Under the pieces are notes generated by a model. It was not told the origin of the DNA, did not search any database, and saw only the letters and a program-made list of their open reading frames with translations. A program made the translations under genes and the position numbers. From assembly GCA_963816855.1 (NCBI GenBank), contig CAWFMA010000006.1, positions 62,001 through 126,000 of the forward strand: DNA of 64,000 nucleotides. Reading direction: 5' to 3'. Positions 49,452 to 58,581 of this stretch are shown one piece after another. The stretch's first letter is position 1, and every line of letters begins with the position of its first letter. This DNA comes from DASTFP01 sp963816855 (GTDB lineage: Bacteria; Verrucomicrobiota; Verrucomicrobiia; Chthoniobacterales; Terrimicrobiaceae).

Positions 49452-51110
49452 ATGAAAAAACCGGTAATTCTGGCAGTTGACGATGACGTGGACGTTCTCC
49501 GTGCGGTGGAGCGTGATTTGCGGCGCCAGTATGGGGAGAGATTTCGCGTGATGCGGGCCGACTCGGGCGCCAGCGCCCTGGAATTGGTTCAGCAGCTTAA
49601 GCTGCGAAACGAAGCCCTGGCGCTTTTTCTGGTCGATCAGCGCATGCCGCGCATGTCCGGTGTCGAATTTCTCGAGCACGCTCTAAAGGAGTTTCCGACC
49701 GTCAAACGCGCCCTGCTGACGGCCTACGCGGACACGGATGCGGCTATCAGCGCGATCAACTCCGTCCAGATCGACTACTATTTGATGAAGCCCTGGGATC
49801 CGCCCGAAGAGCGGCTTTACCCGGTTCTGGACGACTTGCTTGAGGACTGGCTGGCCAGCTTTCATCCGCCGTTCGAAGGCATCCGCGTGATCGGTCTCAA
49901 GTGGTCGCCCCAGGCGCACGCGGTGAAGGATTTCCTGGCGCGGAATCAAATCCCTTTTCAATGGCTCGACGTGGAAACCGATGCCGAAGCACGGAAACTT
50001 AACGAGCAGGCGGGCGACGGCCGGAATTTGCCGCTCACGATTTTTGCCGACGGTTCCTGGCTCAGAGAACCCACTCCCGAGGTTCTCGCCGGGAAGGTGG
50101 GACTCCAGACACGGGCCGAAATGCCTTCCTACGACCTGGCGATAATTGGTGCCGGGCCGGCCGGGCTCGCGGCCGCCGTCTACGGAGCGTCGGAAGGGCT
50201 TTCGACCGTGATGATCGAGCGCGAAGCGCCGGGAGGGCAGGCGGGGTCAAGTTCACGTATCGAAAACTACCTTGGTTTTCCCTCGGGCTTGAGCGGCGGC
50301 GATCTGGCCCGCCGGGCAGTCGCCCAGGCACGCCGCTTCGGAACCGAGATCCTCACTCCGCAGCATGCGAAGAAGATCCGGCTAAACGGTCCCTACCGGG
50401 TTGTGACGCTCAGCGACGGCAGCGAAATCAGCTGCCAAGCGCTGCTGGTGGCGACGGGCGTTTCCTACCGCCGGCTTGACATCCCCGGGATTGCAAGACT
50501 CACCGGCGCGGGCGTTTACTACGGTGCGGCCGCGACGGAAGCGATCTCCTGCACGAATGCCGATGCCTACATCGTGGGGGCCGGAAATTCCGCGGGCCAG
50601 GCGGCCATGTACCTTTCAAGGTTTGCCAAAAGCGTGACTCTGCTGGTGCGCGGAAGCTCGCTGACAAAAACAATGTCGCAATACCTGATCGACCAGATCG
50701 CCAAGACGCCGAATATTTCGTCGCAGTTCCGCTCGCGCGTGACGGAGGCCAAAGGGAATGGTCGGCTGGATGCGCTGACCATCGCCAGCGACGAGACCGG
50801 AGAGGTAAAAACTGTTCCGGCGATTGCGCTCTTCATCTTTATCGGAGCAATGCCCCACACCGAGGCGATTGCGGAATTGATCGAGTGTGACGACCGCGGC
50901 TTCATCCTGTCCGGCCCGGATTTGATGACCAACGGCCGGCGCCCTCGCAATTGGCCGCTGCAACGCGATCCCTATCTGCTCGAGACAAACGTGCCGGGCA
51001 TTTTTGTCGCGGGTGACGTGCGGCACGGCTCAATCAAGCGAGTCGCTTCCGCGGTGGGAGAAGGGTCGATTGCCATTGAACTGGTGCATCAATATTTGAA
51101 CCGATTTTGA
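49452..51110 (+). CDS. Response-regulator / Trx-like / FAD pyridine-nucleotide oxidoreductase fusion
   Basis: The 552-residue protein has three parts. Residues 1-130 are a receiver (DDDVD, phospho-Asp in LFLVDQRMPRMSG, Thr in LTAYADTD, Lys in YLMKPWD). Residues 140-220 are a glutaredoxin-like fold in which the CxxC is replaced (LKWSPQAHAV). Residues 230-552 are a TrxR-like flavoprotein with FAD motif AIIGAGPAGLAAAVYGASEG and NAD(P)H motif YIVGAGNSAGQAAMYLSRF. The redox CxxC of true thioredoxin reductases is missing (ATEAISCTNAD), so the usual name thioredoxin reductase misleads. Its gene overlaps the kinase gene, its likely phosphodonor. It may turn phosphorylation into NAD(P)H-dependent redox output. 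No signal or TM. Confidence 0.88.
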   Translation: MKKPVILAVDDDVDVLRAVERDLRRQYGERFRVMRADSGASALELVQQLKLRNEALALFLVDQRMPRMSGVEFLEHALKEFPTVKRALLTAYADTDAAISAINSVQIDYYLMKPWDPPEERLYPVLDDLLEDWLASFHPPFEGIRVIGLKWSPQAHAVKDFLARNQIPFQWLDVETDAEARKLNEQAGDGRNLPLTIFADGSWLREPTPEVLAGKVGLQTRAEMPSYDLAIIGAGPAGLAAAVYGASEGLSTVMIEREAPGGQAGSSSRIENYLGFPSGLSGGDLARRAVAQARRFGTEILTPQHAKKIRLNGPYRVVTLSDGSEISCQALLVATGVSYRRLDIPGIARLTGAGVYYGAAATEAISCTNADAYIVGAGNSAGQAAMYLSRFAKSVTLLVRGSSLTKTMSQYLIDQIAKTPNISSQFRSRVTEAKGNGRLDALTIASDETGEVKTVPAIALFIFIGAMPHTEAIAELIECDDRGFILSGPDLMTNGRRPRNWPLQRDPYLLETNVPGIFVAGDVRHGSIKRVASAVGEGSIAIELVHQYLNRF

Positions 51111-54022
51111 GTGTTGTCCCACAACCGACGGAAAGCGACCTGTTGATGGATCAGTTGCGGCGCGTCGCGGTGTTCGCGGATCTGCAGGACGAAGACAAGG
51201 TTTGTCTCGAAGGGGCGGAGGAAAAGCGGATTGCCAAGGGCGAGAATCTGGTCGAGGAAGGAAAGCCGGCGCATAATTTTTTCGTGCTGCTCGAGGGCGA
51301 GATAAGCGTCGCCAAGGCCTACGAGGGTCAACAGATTGTCGTCGCTCGCTACCGGCCTGGATCTTTTTTCGGCGAGGTTCCCTTGCTCCTCGGGGTGCCT
51401 TACATTCTCACCGCCAGAGCCGAGAGCGATTGCCATTTCGTCGTTTTCGCCGAGGAAGGGTTCTGGCGCTTGCTGCGGCTTTGTCCCTCGATTGCCGCGG
51501 AGATTTTTCGGACCATGGCGTCGCGCCTTCGCAATCTCGAAGGATCGAGCCGACAGCAGGAAAAGCTGGCCGCTCTGGGGACGATGTCCGCCGGTCTCGC
51601 GCATGAATTGAACAACCCCTCGGCGGCCGCCCAGCGCATCGCCGCGCATTTGGGAGACGTTATCCAGGCCATTCAACTGGTAGCGCACACCTTGCACCAG
51701 GCGCTCGAGGCCAGGCATTGGGATCGGCTGATCGGTCTCGTGGAAGGGGCCTTGCAAAACGTTTCGACGAGCAGACGGAACCACTCGATCGAGCAGGCCG
51801 ATTCGGAAGAGGTGCTTGGTAATTGGCTCCGGGAGGCGGGTGTGGCCTATTCGTGGAAGATCGCTCCCGTGCTCGTCGGAGCGGGCCTGGATAAAAGCGC
51901 GCTCGCTTCGCTCCGCCAGGAGATTCCTCCGAGCGTCTTCAGCGACGCGGTGCGATGGGTTTCTTTGCGTTTGACCAGCCGCGCCTTGCTCGATGATGCC
52001 GAGCAATCAACCGGAAGGATCGCGAACCTGGTTGACGCGGTTCGCTCGAGCGCGCGACAAGAACGCGCCGAAGTCGCGGACATCGATGTGCATGAACAGA
52101 TCGTCAACGCGCTGGCGATTCTCGGCGAAAAGTTCAAGAGCATCCGGGTCACCAAGCATTTTTCAAGCGATTGCGGCCACGTGCGCGGCTATCCGAGCGA
52201 GCTGGCCCAGGTTTGGGTCAACCTGCTCGACAATGCGGCGGACGCCGTGAACGGTGACGGAGCCATTTCAATCCGAACCCGACGCGACGACAACCAGACC
52301 GTGGTGGAAATCACCGACAACGGACCCGGTATCTCGACCGAAAACCAGTCCCATATTTTCGAGCCATTTTTTACAACAAAAGGCGTGGGTTCAGGGAGGG
52401 GCCTCGGGCTGACTATCAGCCAGGGCATCGTGGGCGAACGGCACGGCGGCGAAATCGAGGTCGAATCAAAGGCCGGCGAAACGCGCTTTATCGTGCGCCT
52501 GCCGGTGCGGCGGGTCGAGAGGAACGATTCCACGGAAGCTGCCGCGGCAAGTCGCGCCGTCATGGCGGAACTTTCCGAACGCCTTGAAGGGAGGGAAGCC
52601 TTCACGGAACCCAAGCCGGCCGTCCTGTCCGAAGGGGCATTCGCGACGATTTTTGACGTGCCGCTCTTCGCCCGACTCGACGACTCACAGCGCGCGTCTC
52701 TCTCGACGGGAACGGAAGTGCGCTTTCGCCAAGGAGACTCCGTCGTCCGAGAGGGGGACCCGTCAAACTATTTCTATGTGATGCTGGAAGGCGAGTTGCG
52801 CGCCACGAAATTCTTCGATCAACAGGAAATCTTCCTGGGGGCTCTGGTCCCCGAGGAATTCTTTGGCGAGATTCAGATTCTCCTCGACGTCAATCACTAC
52901 GTCAGCATCCGGGCAGTGGCTGACAGCCGCCTCTTCCGCCTTCCGCGTGCCGGGTTCTGGAGCTTGCTGCGCACCTCTCCGGTCGTGGCGCGGGAAATCA
53001 TGCGGACGCTGGGGACGCGCTTGCGCAATATGGAAGGCTATACCCAAGAGCGCGAAAAACTAGCGCAATTGGGCACGATGGCCGCGGGGCTCGCCCACGA
53101 GCTCAATAATCCCGCGACCGCCGCCCGAAAGGCGGCCACCGATTTGCGCCAATGCGTCGAGAATGTCCAGGACTACGCCTGCGAGCTGAACCAAACCTTG
53201 ACCGCCGAGCAATGGCAGCGGTTGGTGGCGACTTCAAAGGAAGCCATTAAATGCGCCGAAACGCAACCCAAGCTTGACCCGCTCGAGCAAAGCGATCGCG
53301 AGTGCGAGCTGGAGTGCTGGCTGGAAGGGCAAAACGTCGCGGAGGCCTGGGAACTCGCGCCCGCGCTGGTGGGCGCCCGCGTCGATGAGGAAGTCTTGGA
53401 GATCTTGAAGCAAACGGTGCCTGCCCAGCGGCTGGACAAGGCGATTCGCTGGCTGGTCGCGGATGTCACCACCAGGGATCTGCTTAAATCGATTACTCAC
53501 AGCACGGAGCGCATCTCGGAGCTCGTGCAGGCGGTAAAGTCCTATTCGTTCATGGATCAGGCGCCGTGGCAGGAAATCGACGTCCATGAAGGCATCGAGA
53601 ATACGCTGATAATCCTCGGACATAAGCTGAAGAATGTCCAGGTGACCCGGGCTTTCGATCGCTCTCTTCCACGAATTTGCGCCTATGGCGGCGAATTGAA
53701 TCAGGTTTGGACGAACCTTATCGACAACGCGATCTACGCCGTGGGCGGAACAGGCCGAATCGATATCCGCACCAGCCGCGACGGAGAGTTTTTTCTCGTC
53801 GAAATTGCCGATAACGGCAGCGGCATTTCCGCGGAGGCTGAACGGCATATTTTTTCTTTGCCCTTCTTTACGACCAAGGGGCGCTCAGGAACCGGCCTCG
53901 GATTGGTAATCAGCCATCGGATTGTGGTCGAACGGCATCACGGAAAGATCACGTTTCAGACCGGGCCGGCCGGCACGCGATTCAGCGTTTGGCTGCCCCT
54001 GGACTCTTCCGAGCAGTCCTAG
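51107..54022 (+). CDS. Tandemly duplicated cNMP-domain histidine kinase (cNMP-HisKA-HATPase twice)
   Basis: The 971-residue protein is two copies of one kinase in a row. Copy 1 (about 1-475): cNMP-fold domain (FFVLLEGEISVAKAYEGQQI), H-box MSAGLAHELNNPSAAA, N-box VWVNLLDNAADAV, G2 GSGRGLGLTIS. Copy 2 (about 510-970): NYFYVMLEGELRATKF, MAAGLAHELNNPATAA, VWTNLIDNAIYAV, GTGLGLVISHRIV. Both phospho-His and both ATP sites look intact. No TM is seen, so it should be cytoplasmic. The Arg of the phosphate-binding cassette is absent in both (FFGEVPLLLGVPYILT; FFGEIQILLDVNHYVS), so cyclic nucleotides may not be the ligand. The start is uncertain: TTG at 51107 or ATG at 51146. It overlaps the flavoprotein gene. 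Confidence 0.9.
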   Translation: MSVVPQPTESDLLMDQLRRVAVFADLQDEDKVCLEGAEEKRIAKGENLVEEGKPAHNFFVLLEGEISVAKAYEGQQIVVARYRPGSFFGEVPLLLGVPYILTARAESDCHFVVFAEEGFWRLLRLCPSIAAEIFRTMASRLRNLEGSSRQQEKLAALGTMSAGLAHELNNPSAAAQRIAAHLGDVIQAIQLVAHTLHQALEARHWDRLIGLVEGALQNVSTSRRNHSIEQADSEEVLGNWLREAGVAYSWKIAPVLVGAGLDKSALASLRQEIPPSVFSDAVRWVSLRLTSRALLDDAEQSTGRIANLVDAVRSSARQERAEVADIDVHEQIVNALAILGEKFKSIRVTKHFSSDCGHVRGYPSELAQVWVNLLDNAADAVNGDGAISIRTRRDDNQTVVEITDNGPGISTENQSHIFEPFFTTKGVGSGRGLGLTISQGIVGERHGGEIEVESKAGETRFIVRLPVRRVERNDSTEAAAASRAVMAELSERLEGREAFTEPKPAVLSEGAFATIFDVPLFARLDDSQRASLSTGTEVRFRQGDSVVREGDPSNYFYVMLEGELRATKFFDQQEIFLGALVPEEFFGEIQILLDVNHYVSIRAVADSRLFRLPRAGFWSLLRTSPVVAREIMRTLGTRLRNMEGYTQEREKLAQLGTMAAGLAHELNNPATAARKAATDLRQCVENVQDYACELNQTLTAEQWQRLVATSKEAIKCAETQPKLDPLEQSDRECELECWLEGQNVAEAWELAPALVGARVDEEVLEILKQTVPAQRLDKAIRWLVADVTTRDLLKSITHSTERISELVQAVKSYSFMDQAPWQEIDVHEGIENTLIILGHKLKNVQVTRAFDRSLPRICAYGGELNQVWTNLIDNAIYAVGGTGRIDIRTSRDGEFFLVEIADNGSGISAEAERHIFSLPFFTTKGRSGTGLGLVISHRIVVERHHGKITFQTGPAGTRFSVWLPLDSSEQS

Positions 54023-54188
54023 GAGACTGCTGAGAAACCCGCGTATGCCACGTTGCTGGCGCAACCCGGGTGGGCGCGAACTCTTTGGGGCGTCTCTCGG
54101 CGTCGCTCCTCAGTCACAGCCCCTCAACCACCGATATGTGCCCCAGAGAGCTCGCGCGTGACCTACGCGGGTTGTTCAACAGTCTCCT
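54021..54188. mobile_element. 168-bp inverted-repeat element (MITE-like)
   Basis: The ends 54021-54045 and 54164-54188 are inverted repeats matching at 22 of 25 positions, both beginning AGGAGACTG and ending AACCCGCGTA. The centre (about 118 bases) has no gene. The left end overlaps the TAG stop of the kinase gene (54020-54022). A 14-base piece of the same end (CAACAGTCTCCTAG) recurs at 59412. No transposase is adjacent. Confidence 0.65.
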
Positions 54189-54243
54189 GGGGAGGCTTGC
54201 GGCCGGGAGGCCAAGCCGGCAGAGAGTTGCTTCGACCTGCCGG

Positions 54244-56256
54244 TCAAATGCACGATCGTACCAAGGCGGCCTCGCTCTTTCTCCGGGTAATGAGACCGTC
54301 AAGTCCCTTGCCAATCCACAGACGAACCATCGACTCCAGACTGTTGGCAATCGATTCGAGAACCTGCGAAACCGGGAGGTCCGCCCTGGCAATGGCAGCT
54401 CGAATTTCGCGCATCTCACGCCGGCGGTCTCCTTCCATCGACGTGCCCCGGTTGAATACGAGCGAGACGAGAGCCCCCTGGCCGTCGAGGGGCAATCTCG
54501 TCACTCCTGGAAACGCGCGCGCGGTGAGGCCTGCGTGCTTCGGAACAGTGCGCGCGACGAAAACCGCCTCGCCCGCCTGGCGCGGAATCTTGATATCCGA
54601 AAAAGAGGGCGCGAGATACCTCGCGGAGGCTCCCGTCTTGCCAAGCGCCTTGGCGAGACGCGACATCACCTCCGTGGGAAGATGCGGGCCCCAGTCCGAG
54701 AAGAACTCGTCGCGGGTATAGAAGCCCAGGTCGTACCCTATGCCGAGCGTCACACCGGACCCTCCGCCCGGCCAGGCCTTCGGCTGGTCAAAGCCCTCAA
54801 ATTCCAGGATCAGTTGGAGGGCTCGTTCCGAGACCTGAATTTTTCCCTGAGGGCTCGGCGGGGGCAAAGGGGCTTCGACCGGGATTGGCTCCGGTCCGGA
54901 GTCCGGTTCAAGAAGACCGCTATGCACAAAGCCCCGCAAATTCTTCCCATCGAGTACCGCTTCCACCTCCCACCAGAGGCGCTTTTTCGACGCCCCGATT
55001 CGCGCGACGATCAGCCCGCGCGGCAACTCCGCGATAATCGCATCGTCATCAAGATCCGCGGCTCGCGTCCGGAGATTGAGGGTTGCGGATTTCACTCGGA
55101 ATAACTCCGCTTCTGCCGGGACGGGTTCCAGATACTTCGTGGCCACGAAGCCGGTCAAATTTTCGCCGTCAAGCCGAGTCTTGATCGGAGTCCATCCCGG
55201 CACCTCGGTCCCCGCGACCTGCGTAACGAAATGTCCGAAGGGCAGTCGCTCAACGACGTTCGCCAGGCTCGTCGCGTCGGGGCTGAGGCGCAGGCGCAGT
55301 GAATCGCCCGTCACACGAAAGCGGGCGATTTCGTTTCCGGAAGGCCCGATGGGAACCGGTTGCGGGCCATGGTCCGGCTCCAGAAACCCGCTGTGCACGA
55401 AGCCGCGCAACGTCCTTCCCCCAACGGTCGCCTCGACCTCCCACCAGCGAGGTTTCTTTGAAATTCCAACCTTGGCCACGAGCGAGCCTTGGGGCAGTTC
55501 AGCGATGATTGCCGCATCGTTCATCTTTCCGGCCTCCTGGCGCAGGTTCAACGTCTTGGAGGTCACACGGAACAATTCGGCGCCGGCAGGCATCGCCTCG
55601 AGGAAAGCTTTCGCCACATAACCCTCGAGGCCTTCGCCGTCGAGTTGAGTTTTAATTCTTACCCACCCAGGCACGCTGCTCGCGCCGCTTTGGGTCACTA
55701 CCTGCCCGAATGGCAATCGCTCGACGACATTTGACAGGCTGGCCGTGTCCGGCGTGGAACGGAGGCGCAGGGGATCCGCGACGACGCGAAAGCGCGCGCC
55801 GTCCGTGCTTGTGACTTCCACGTCGCCGCCGTCGGACACCATGAAGGGCGAGACGCCCTGATCGACGATTTCGATCATCACCGTTTCGCCGCCGCCTTGC
55901 GCGAGCGCGATCTTATCGAACAGCGCGCGGAACGCGTCCCGACTGCTGCCGATGGTATCAATGGCCCTTGATTTCCCCACCAGCAGGCACCCTTCGGTAT
56001 CCGTCGCGGTGTTGCCCGGATGAATGCGTATCCCTTCAAATTCAGGGACATCGAGCAAGAGCGGCAATTCCGTTCCGAACCTCGGCGAGAATGTGATCGC
56101 CACGGTATAAGTTCCGGCGGGAATCGCAGTAACGCTCCGGATCTTTTTCGGGCGGACAGGATCTTCAAGCGTGAAGCACTCGAAGTTTCCATCGACCGCA
56201 AGGTCGCCAATCGTGCTCTGCGTGGTGAAAATCCTGCGCGCAAGGGTTAGTTTCAT
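54244..56256 (-). CDS. DUF5675 / four SH3 / lysozyme-like multidomain protein
   Basis: The 670-residue protein has a DUF5675 domain (about 1-130; TYTVAITFSPRFGTELPLLL, IRIHPGNTATDTEGCLLVG). Four bacterial SH3-type domains follow in an A-B-A'-B' order (about 150-225, 230-300, 315-385, 390-460): A types share RLRSTPD/RLRLSPD...NVVERLPFG and GWVRIKTQLDGE/GWTPIKTRLDGE, B types share LNLR...AAIIAELPQG/DAIIAELPRG and WWEVEA. The C-terminus (about 480-670) is lysozyme-like: LILEFEGFDQPKAWPGG, VTLGIGYDLGFY and ALVSLVFNRGTSMEGDR. No signal peptide is seen. It looks like a phage-type endolysin expanded with wall-binding modules; a toxin or lysis role is inferred. Confidence 0.82.
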   Translation of the reverse strand: MKLTLARRIFTTQSTIGDLAVDGNFECFTLEDPVRPKKIRSVTAIPAGTYTVAITFSPRFGTELPLLLDVPEFEGIRIHPGNTATDTEGCLLVGKSRAIDTIGSSRDAFRALFDKIALAQGGGETVMIEIVDQGVSPFMVSDGGDVEVTSTDGARFRVVADPLRLRSTPDTASLSNVVERLPFGQVVTQSGASSVPGWVRIKTQLDGEGLEGYVAKAFLEAMPAGAELFRVTSKTLNLRQEAGKMNDAAIIAELPQGSLVAKVGISKKPRWWEVEATVGGRTLRGFVHSGFLEPDHGPQPVPIGPSGNEIARFRVTGDSLRLRLSPDATSLANVVERLPFGHFVTQVAGTEVPGWTPIKTRLDGENLTGFVATKYLEPVPAEAELFRVKSATLNLRTRAADLDDDAIIAELPRGLIVARIGASKKRLWWEVEAVLDGKNLRGFVHSGLLEPDSGPEPIPVEAPLPPPSPQGKIQVSERALQLILEFEGFDQPKAWPGGGSGVTLGIGYDLGFYTRDEFFSDWGPHLPTEVMSRLAKALGKTGASARYLAPSFSDIKIPRQAGEAVFVARTVPKHAGLTARAFPGVTRLPLDGQGALVSLVFNRGTSMEGDRRREMREIRAAIARADLPVSQVLESIANSLESMVRLWIGKGLDGLITRRKSEAALVRSCI

Positions 56257-56270
56257 GGGCGACGAATGGC

Positions 56271-56390
56271 CTAGCGCAAGAGTGTAACTACCAAATGCAC
56301 CGCCGATGCAATGATGATCCGAAGCGCGCCCAGGGCGAAGCCGGGAACCGCGATCAGAGCGATGTCGCGGCGATGTTCATTCCTAAGCAT
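56271..56390 (-). CDS. Possible 39-residue hydrophobic protein upstream of the lysozyme-like gene
   Basis: An ATG at 56390 opens a 39-codon frame ending at TAG 56273-56271, 14 bases before the lysozyme-like start. It reads MLRNEHRRDIALIAVPGFAL then GALRIIIASAVHLVVTLLR: a charged N-terminus and one long hydrophobic helix. Size, helix and place beside an endolysin-like gene recall a holin, but there is no sequence family to support this. It has no clear ribosome-binding site. The frame is open further upstream, so the start is unsure. Confidence 0.35.
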   Translation of the reverse strand: MLRNEHRRDIALIAVPGFALGALRIIIASAVHLVVTLLR

Positions 56391-56479
56391 CGACCAGGCC
56401 AAAGAAGCCTGCCTGCTCCTAACTTCGTCCGGTCTAAGTTTCCCGGGACGACCAGGCGAAAGCCGCTCGCAGCCGCCCT

Positions 56480-57325
56480 TTAAACGACAATCGTCATATT
56501 CTCACGGGCAAGAACGCAGTCCGGCAAGACCTGCTGACACCGTTCCTCGATCTCGGTAAGGAAGGTGTCGTCGTGGTTTGGGTCGTGATGCGTCAGGACG
56601 AGTTTTTTGACTCCCGCAAGCTTGGCGCACTCGACAGCTTGCTCGTAACTGGAATGGCCCCAGCCGCGATGGCTCGACAACTCCTCCGCGGTGAATTGTG
56701 CGTCATGGAGAAGAAGATCGGCACCGCGGCAAAACTCAACGGTCGCGGGATCGAGGTGCTCCCCGTGTTCAATATCGGTGCAGACGACGATGGATTTTCC
56801 TCCCCTGGCGATTCGATAGCTGTAGGCGCTTCCAGGGTGCCGATGCTTTCTGGCGCTGACGACGGCTTTCGGAAACGGATGAACCGTGGCGTCGGACAAC
56901 AGGAACTCGAAAGCGGCGCCCATATCGCAAAGCTGGACAGGAAAATACTCGCGCTGCATCGGGACCGAAAACACGCGTTCAAGGTCGGTGACCGGACGTT
57001 CGCGGCCCAGAGCGAGCAGCGAGATCTTCTTTCCTTTGACGTAGGCGGGCTCGAAAAAGGGAAGCCCCTGGATGTGATCCCAATGGAAGTGCGTGAAGGC
57101 GATGACAATCGGCTTCTCCCGAAGCGCGGCGTCCTTCATGATCTCCTGACCGAGGCGTCTTATCCCCGTCCCGGCGTCAATGATGCCGACGTTGATGGAG
57201 TCCTCCGAGGTAATGAGGAGACAGCTGGTGCTGCCCCCGAATTTGTCGAACTCCGGCCCGTTCACCGGAATCGAGCCGCGGCATCCGTAAATTACAACCC
57301 TGATCTCTTCGTTATCCGCATCCAT
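56480..57325 (-). CDS. MBL-fold metallo-hydrolase
   Basis: The 281-residue protein has the metallo-beta-lactamase core motif VIAFTHFHWDHIQGLPFFEP (HxHxDH), a later Asp-ligand region (VVCTDIEHGEHLDPAT and LLLHDAQFTAEEL) and GVKKLVLTHHDPNHDD near the end. The N-terminus IRVVIYGCRGSIPVNGPEFD is typical of the RNase Z/PhnP-like group that acts on phosphodiesters, including cyclic nucleotides. Substrate is not predictable. No signal peptide. It is divergent from the AhpD-like gene across 170 bases. Confidence 0.88.
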   Translation of the reverse strand: MDADNEEIRVVIYGCRGSIPVNGPEFDKFGGSTSCLLITSEDSINVGIIDAGTGIRRLGQEIMKDAALREKPIVIAFTHFHWDHIQGLPFFEPAYVKGKKISLLALGRERPVTDLERVFSVPMQREYFPVQLCDMGAAFEFLLSDATVHPFPKAVVSARKHRHPGSAYSYRIARGGKSIVVCTDIEHGEHLDPATVEFCRGADLLLHDAQFTAEELSSHRGWGHSSYEQAVECAKLAGVKKLVLTHHDPNHDDTFLTEIEERCQQVLPDCVLARENMTIVV

Positions 57326-57495
57326 GCTCTTGCGGCTTCTGCATTACCGCGAGGGCGCGCCCGGCTCAAGCGTAAGCGTGCGGCGGCTCGAGGATCGCCG
57401 GATGCGGATTGGAGACACGCTACCGGATCAAGGGTCTTCGTCCGCTTCCTGGTTGCCGACCGCTCCGGTTGATTGTTAAGTGAGCAGATAGTCGC

Positions 57496-58581
57496 ATGGC
57501 TTATTCCCTTCATGAGATCGACTGGTGTGACGTGCCGCTCCTGAAGCCGATGCCGGACCTCGCTTGGGAGCGGCAATCCACCAAGCGGCTTGGCTTTTGC
57601 TCGAACATCGCCAAGTATCTAACGCCCGTTCGTTGGATGCTGCAGGCCGACGAGTTGATGCATGCTCGCGTTACTCCCAATGTGCCGCTGAACCTCGGGA
57701 AATTGATCAGCCTCGTCGTGGCCATGGACAGTTCCTGCCGCCATTGCTACGGGGCTTTTCGGAGCATGCTCAAAATTATGGGCTACTCGGAAGCAACGAT
57801 AAGACACCTCGAAGAGAGTTTCGCGGTTGACGGATTGTCGGAAAAAGAGACGGCGGCGCTTGAATTTGCGCGAAAGGTTTCGCATTCGGCGCCGAGGCCC
57901 TCGGCCGATGATCTTCAGAAGCTGAAGGCGCTCGGTTATTCGAGCGTTGAAATCGCGGAGCTCGCCTACCTCTCGGCAAACAACGCTTCCGCCAACAGAT
58001 TGGCGACCTTGCTGGCCTTGCCGCCTGATCCGTTGGAAGAGATCGAGGCCAACTGGTTCAACAAGATGAAGCGGCCGTTCACCAGAAAGGATTTTATGGC
58101 GGCACTCTCCCCGATTCTCAAGGTCGACGGGCCCCCGGCCTACTCGGGGCCGGGCGAAAGAGTCCTCGGGGTATTCGAAGAGTCTCCCGCGCGCGCAGCG
58201 CTGGCCACCGTGCTCAGCGGCGCTTGGGAATCCCCCATCACCTCCCGGCAGGTGAAAGCGCTTATCTTCGGCGTGGTGGCTCGCGGTTTGGGGTGCGCAG
58301 CTTGCGAAGCGGAGGCCGCTGAAGCGTTGAAAAAGGAAGGCTGGACGAACGCTGAAATCAAGCAGGTCATGACGCACTTGAACTCCGACAGACTTGAGCC
58401 CTTCGAGTTGAAGGTTTTGTCGTTCGCTCGCGAAACGGTGCGCTATCAAACCCGGAGGATTCAAGAAATTGCCCAGCGTTTCGCAGCCGGTCTCGAGAGG
58501 GAGGTGCTCGTCGAAGTAGTGGGGCTGGTGTCCTATGCTAATGGCCTCGCGCGTCTCAGCATCCTGCTTCACTCGTGCTGA
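57496..58581 (+). CDS. Double carboxymuconolactone decarboxylase/AhpD-like protein
   Basis: The 361-residue protein has two AhpD-type helical domains. The first (about 30-180) carries CxxC in MDSSCRHCYGAFRSMLKIMG with DGLSEKETAALEFARKVSHS. The second (about 210-355) carries CxxC in GLGCAACEAEAAEALKKEGW with LEPFELKVLSFARETV. Such CxxC pairs give disulfide-relay or alkylhydroperoxidase activity; single-domain members are trimeric or hexameric, so a fused pair is a variation. It overlaps the cyclase gene by seven bases, so the two are co-expressed. Confidence 0.85.
   Translation: MAYSLHEIDWCDVPLLKPMPDLAWERQSTKRLGFCSNIAKYLTPVRWMLQADELMHARVTPNVPLNLGKLISLVVAMDSSCRHCYGAFRSMLKIMGYSEATIRHLEESFAVDGLSEKETAALEFARKVSHSAPRPSADDLQKLKALGYSSVEIAELAYLSANNASANRLATLLALPPDPLEEIEANWFNKMKRPFTRKDFMAALSPILKVDGPPAYSGPGERVLGVFEESPARAALATVLSGAWESPITSRQVKALIFGVVARGLGCAACEAEAAEALKKEGWTNAEIKQVMTHLNSDRLEPFELKVLSFARETVRYQTRRIQEIAQRFAAGLEREVLVEVVGLVSYANGLARLSILLHSC

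Noticed and set aside
49452..51110. True thioredoxin reductase
   Set aside because: The CxxC redox motif is absent and the glutaredoxin-like part also lacks cysteines.
54053..55104. Plus-strand frames of 222 and 344 codons
   Set aside because: Both are opposite the lysozyme-like gene, which has clear domains.
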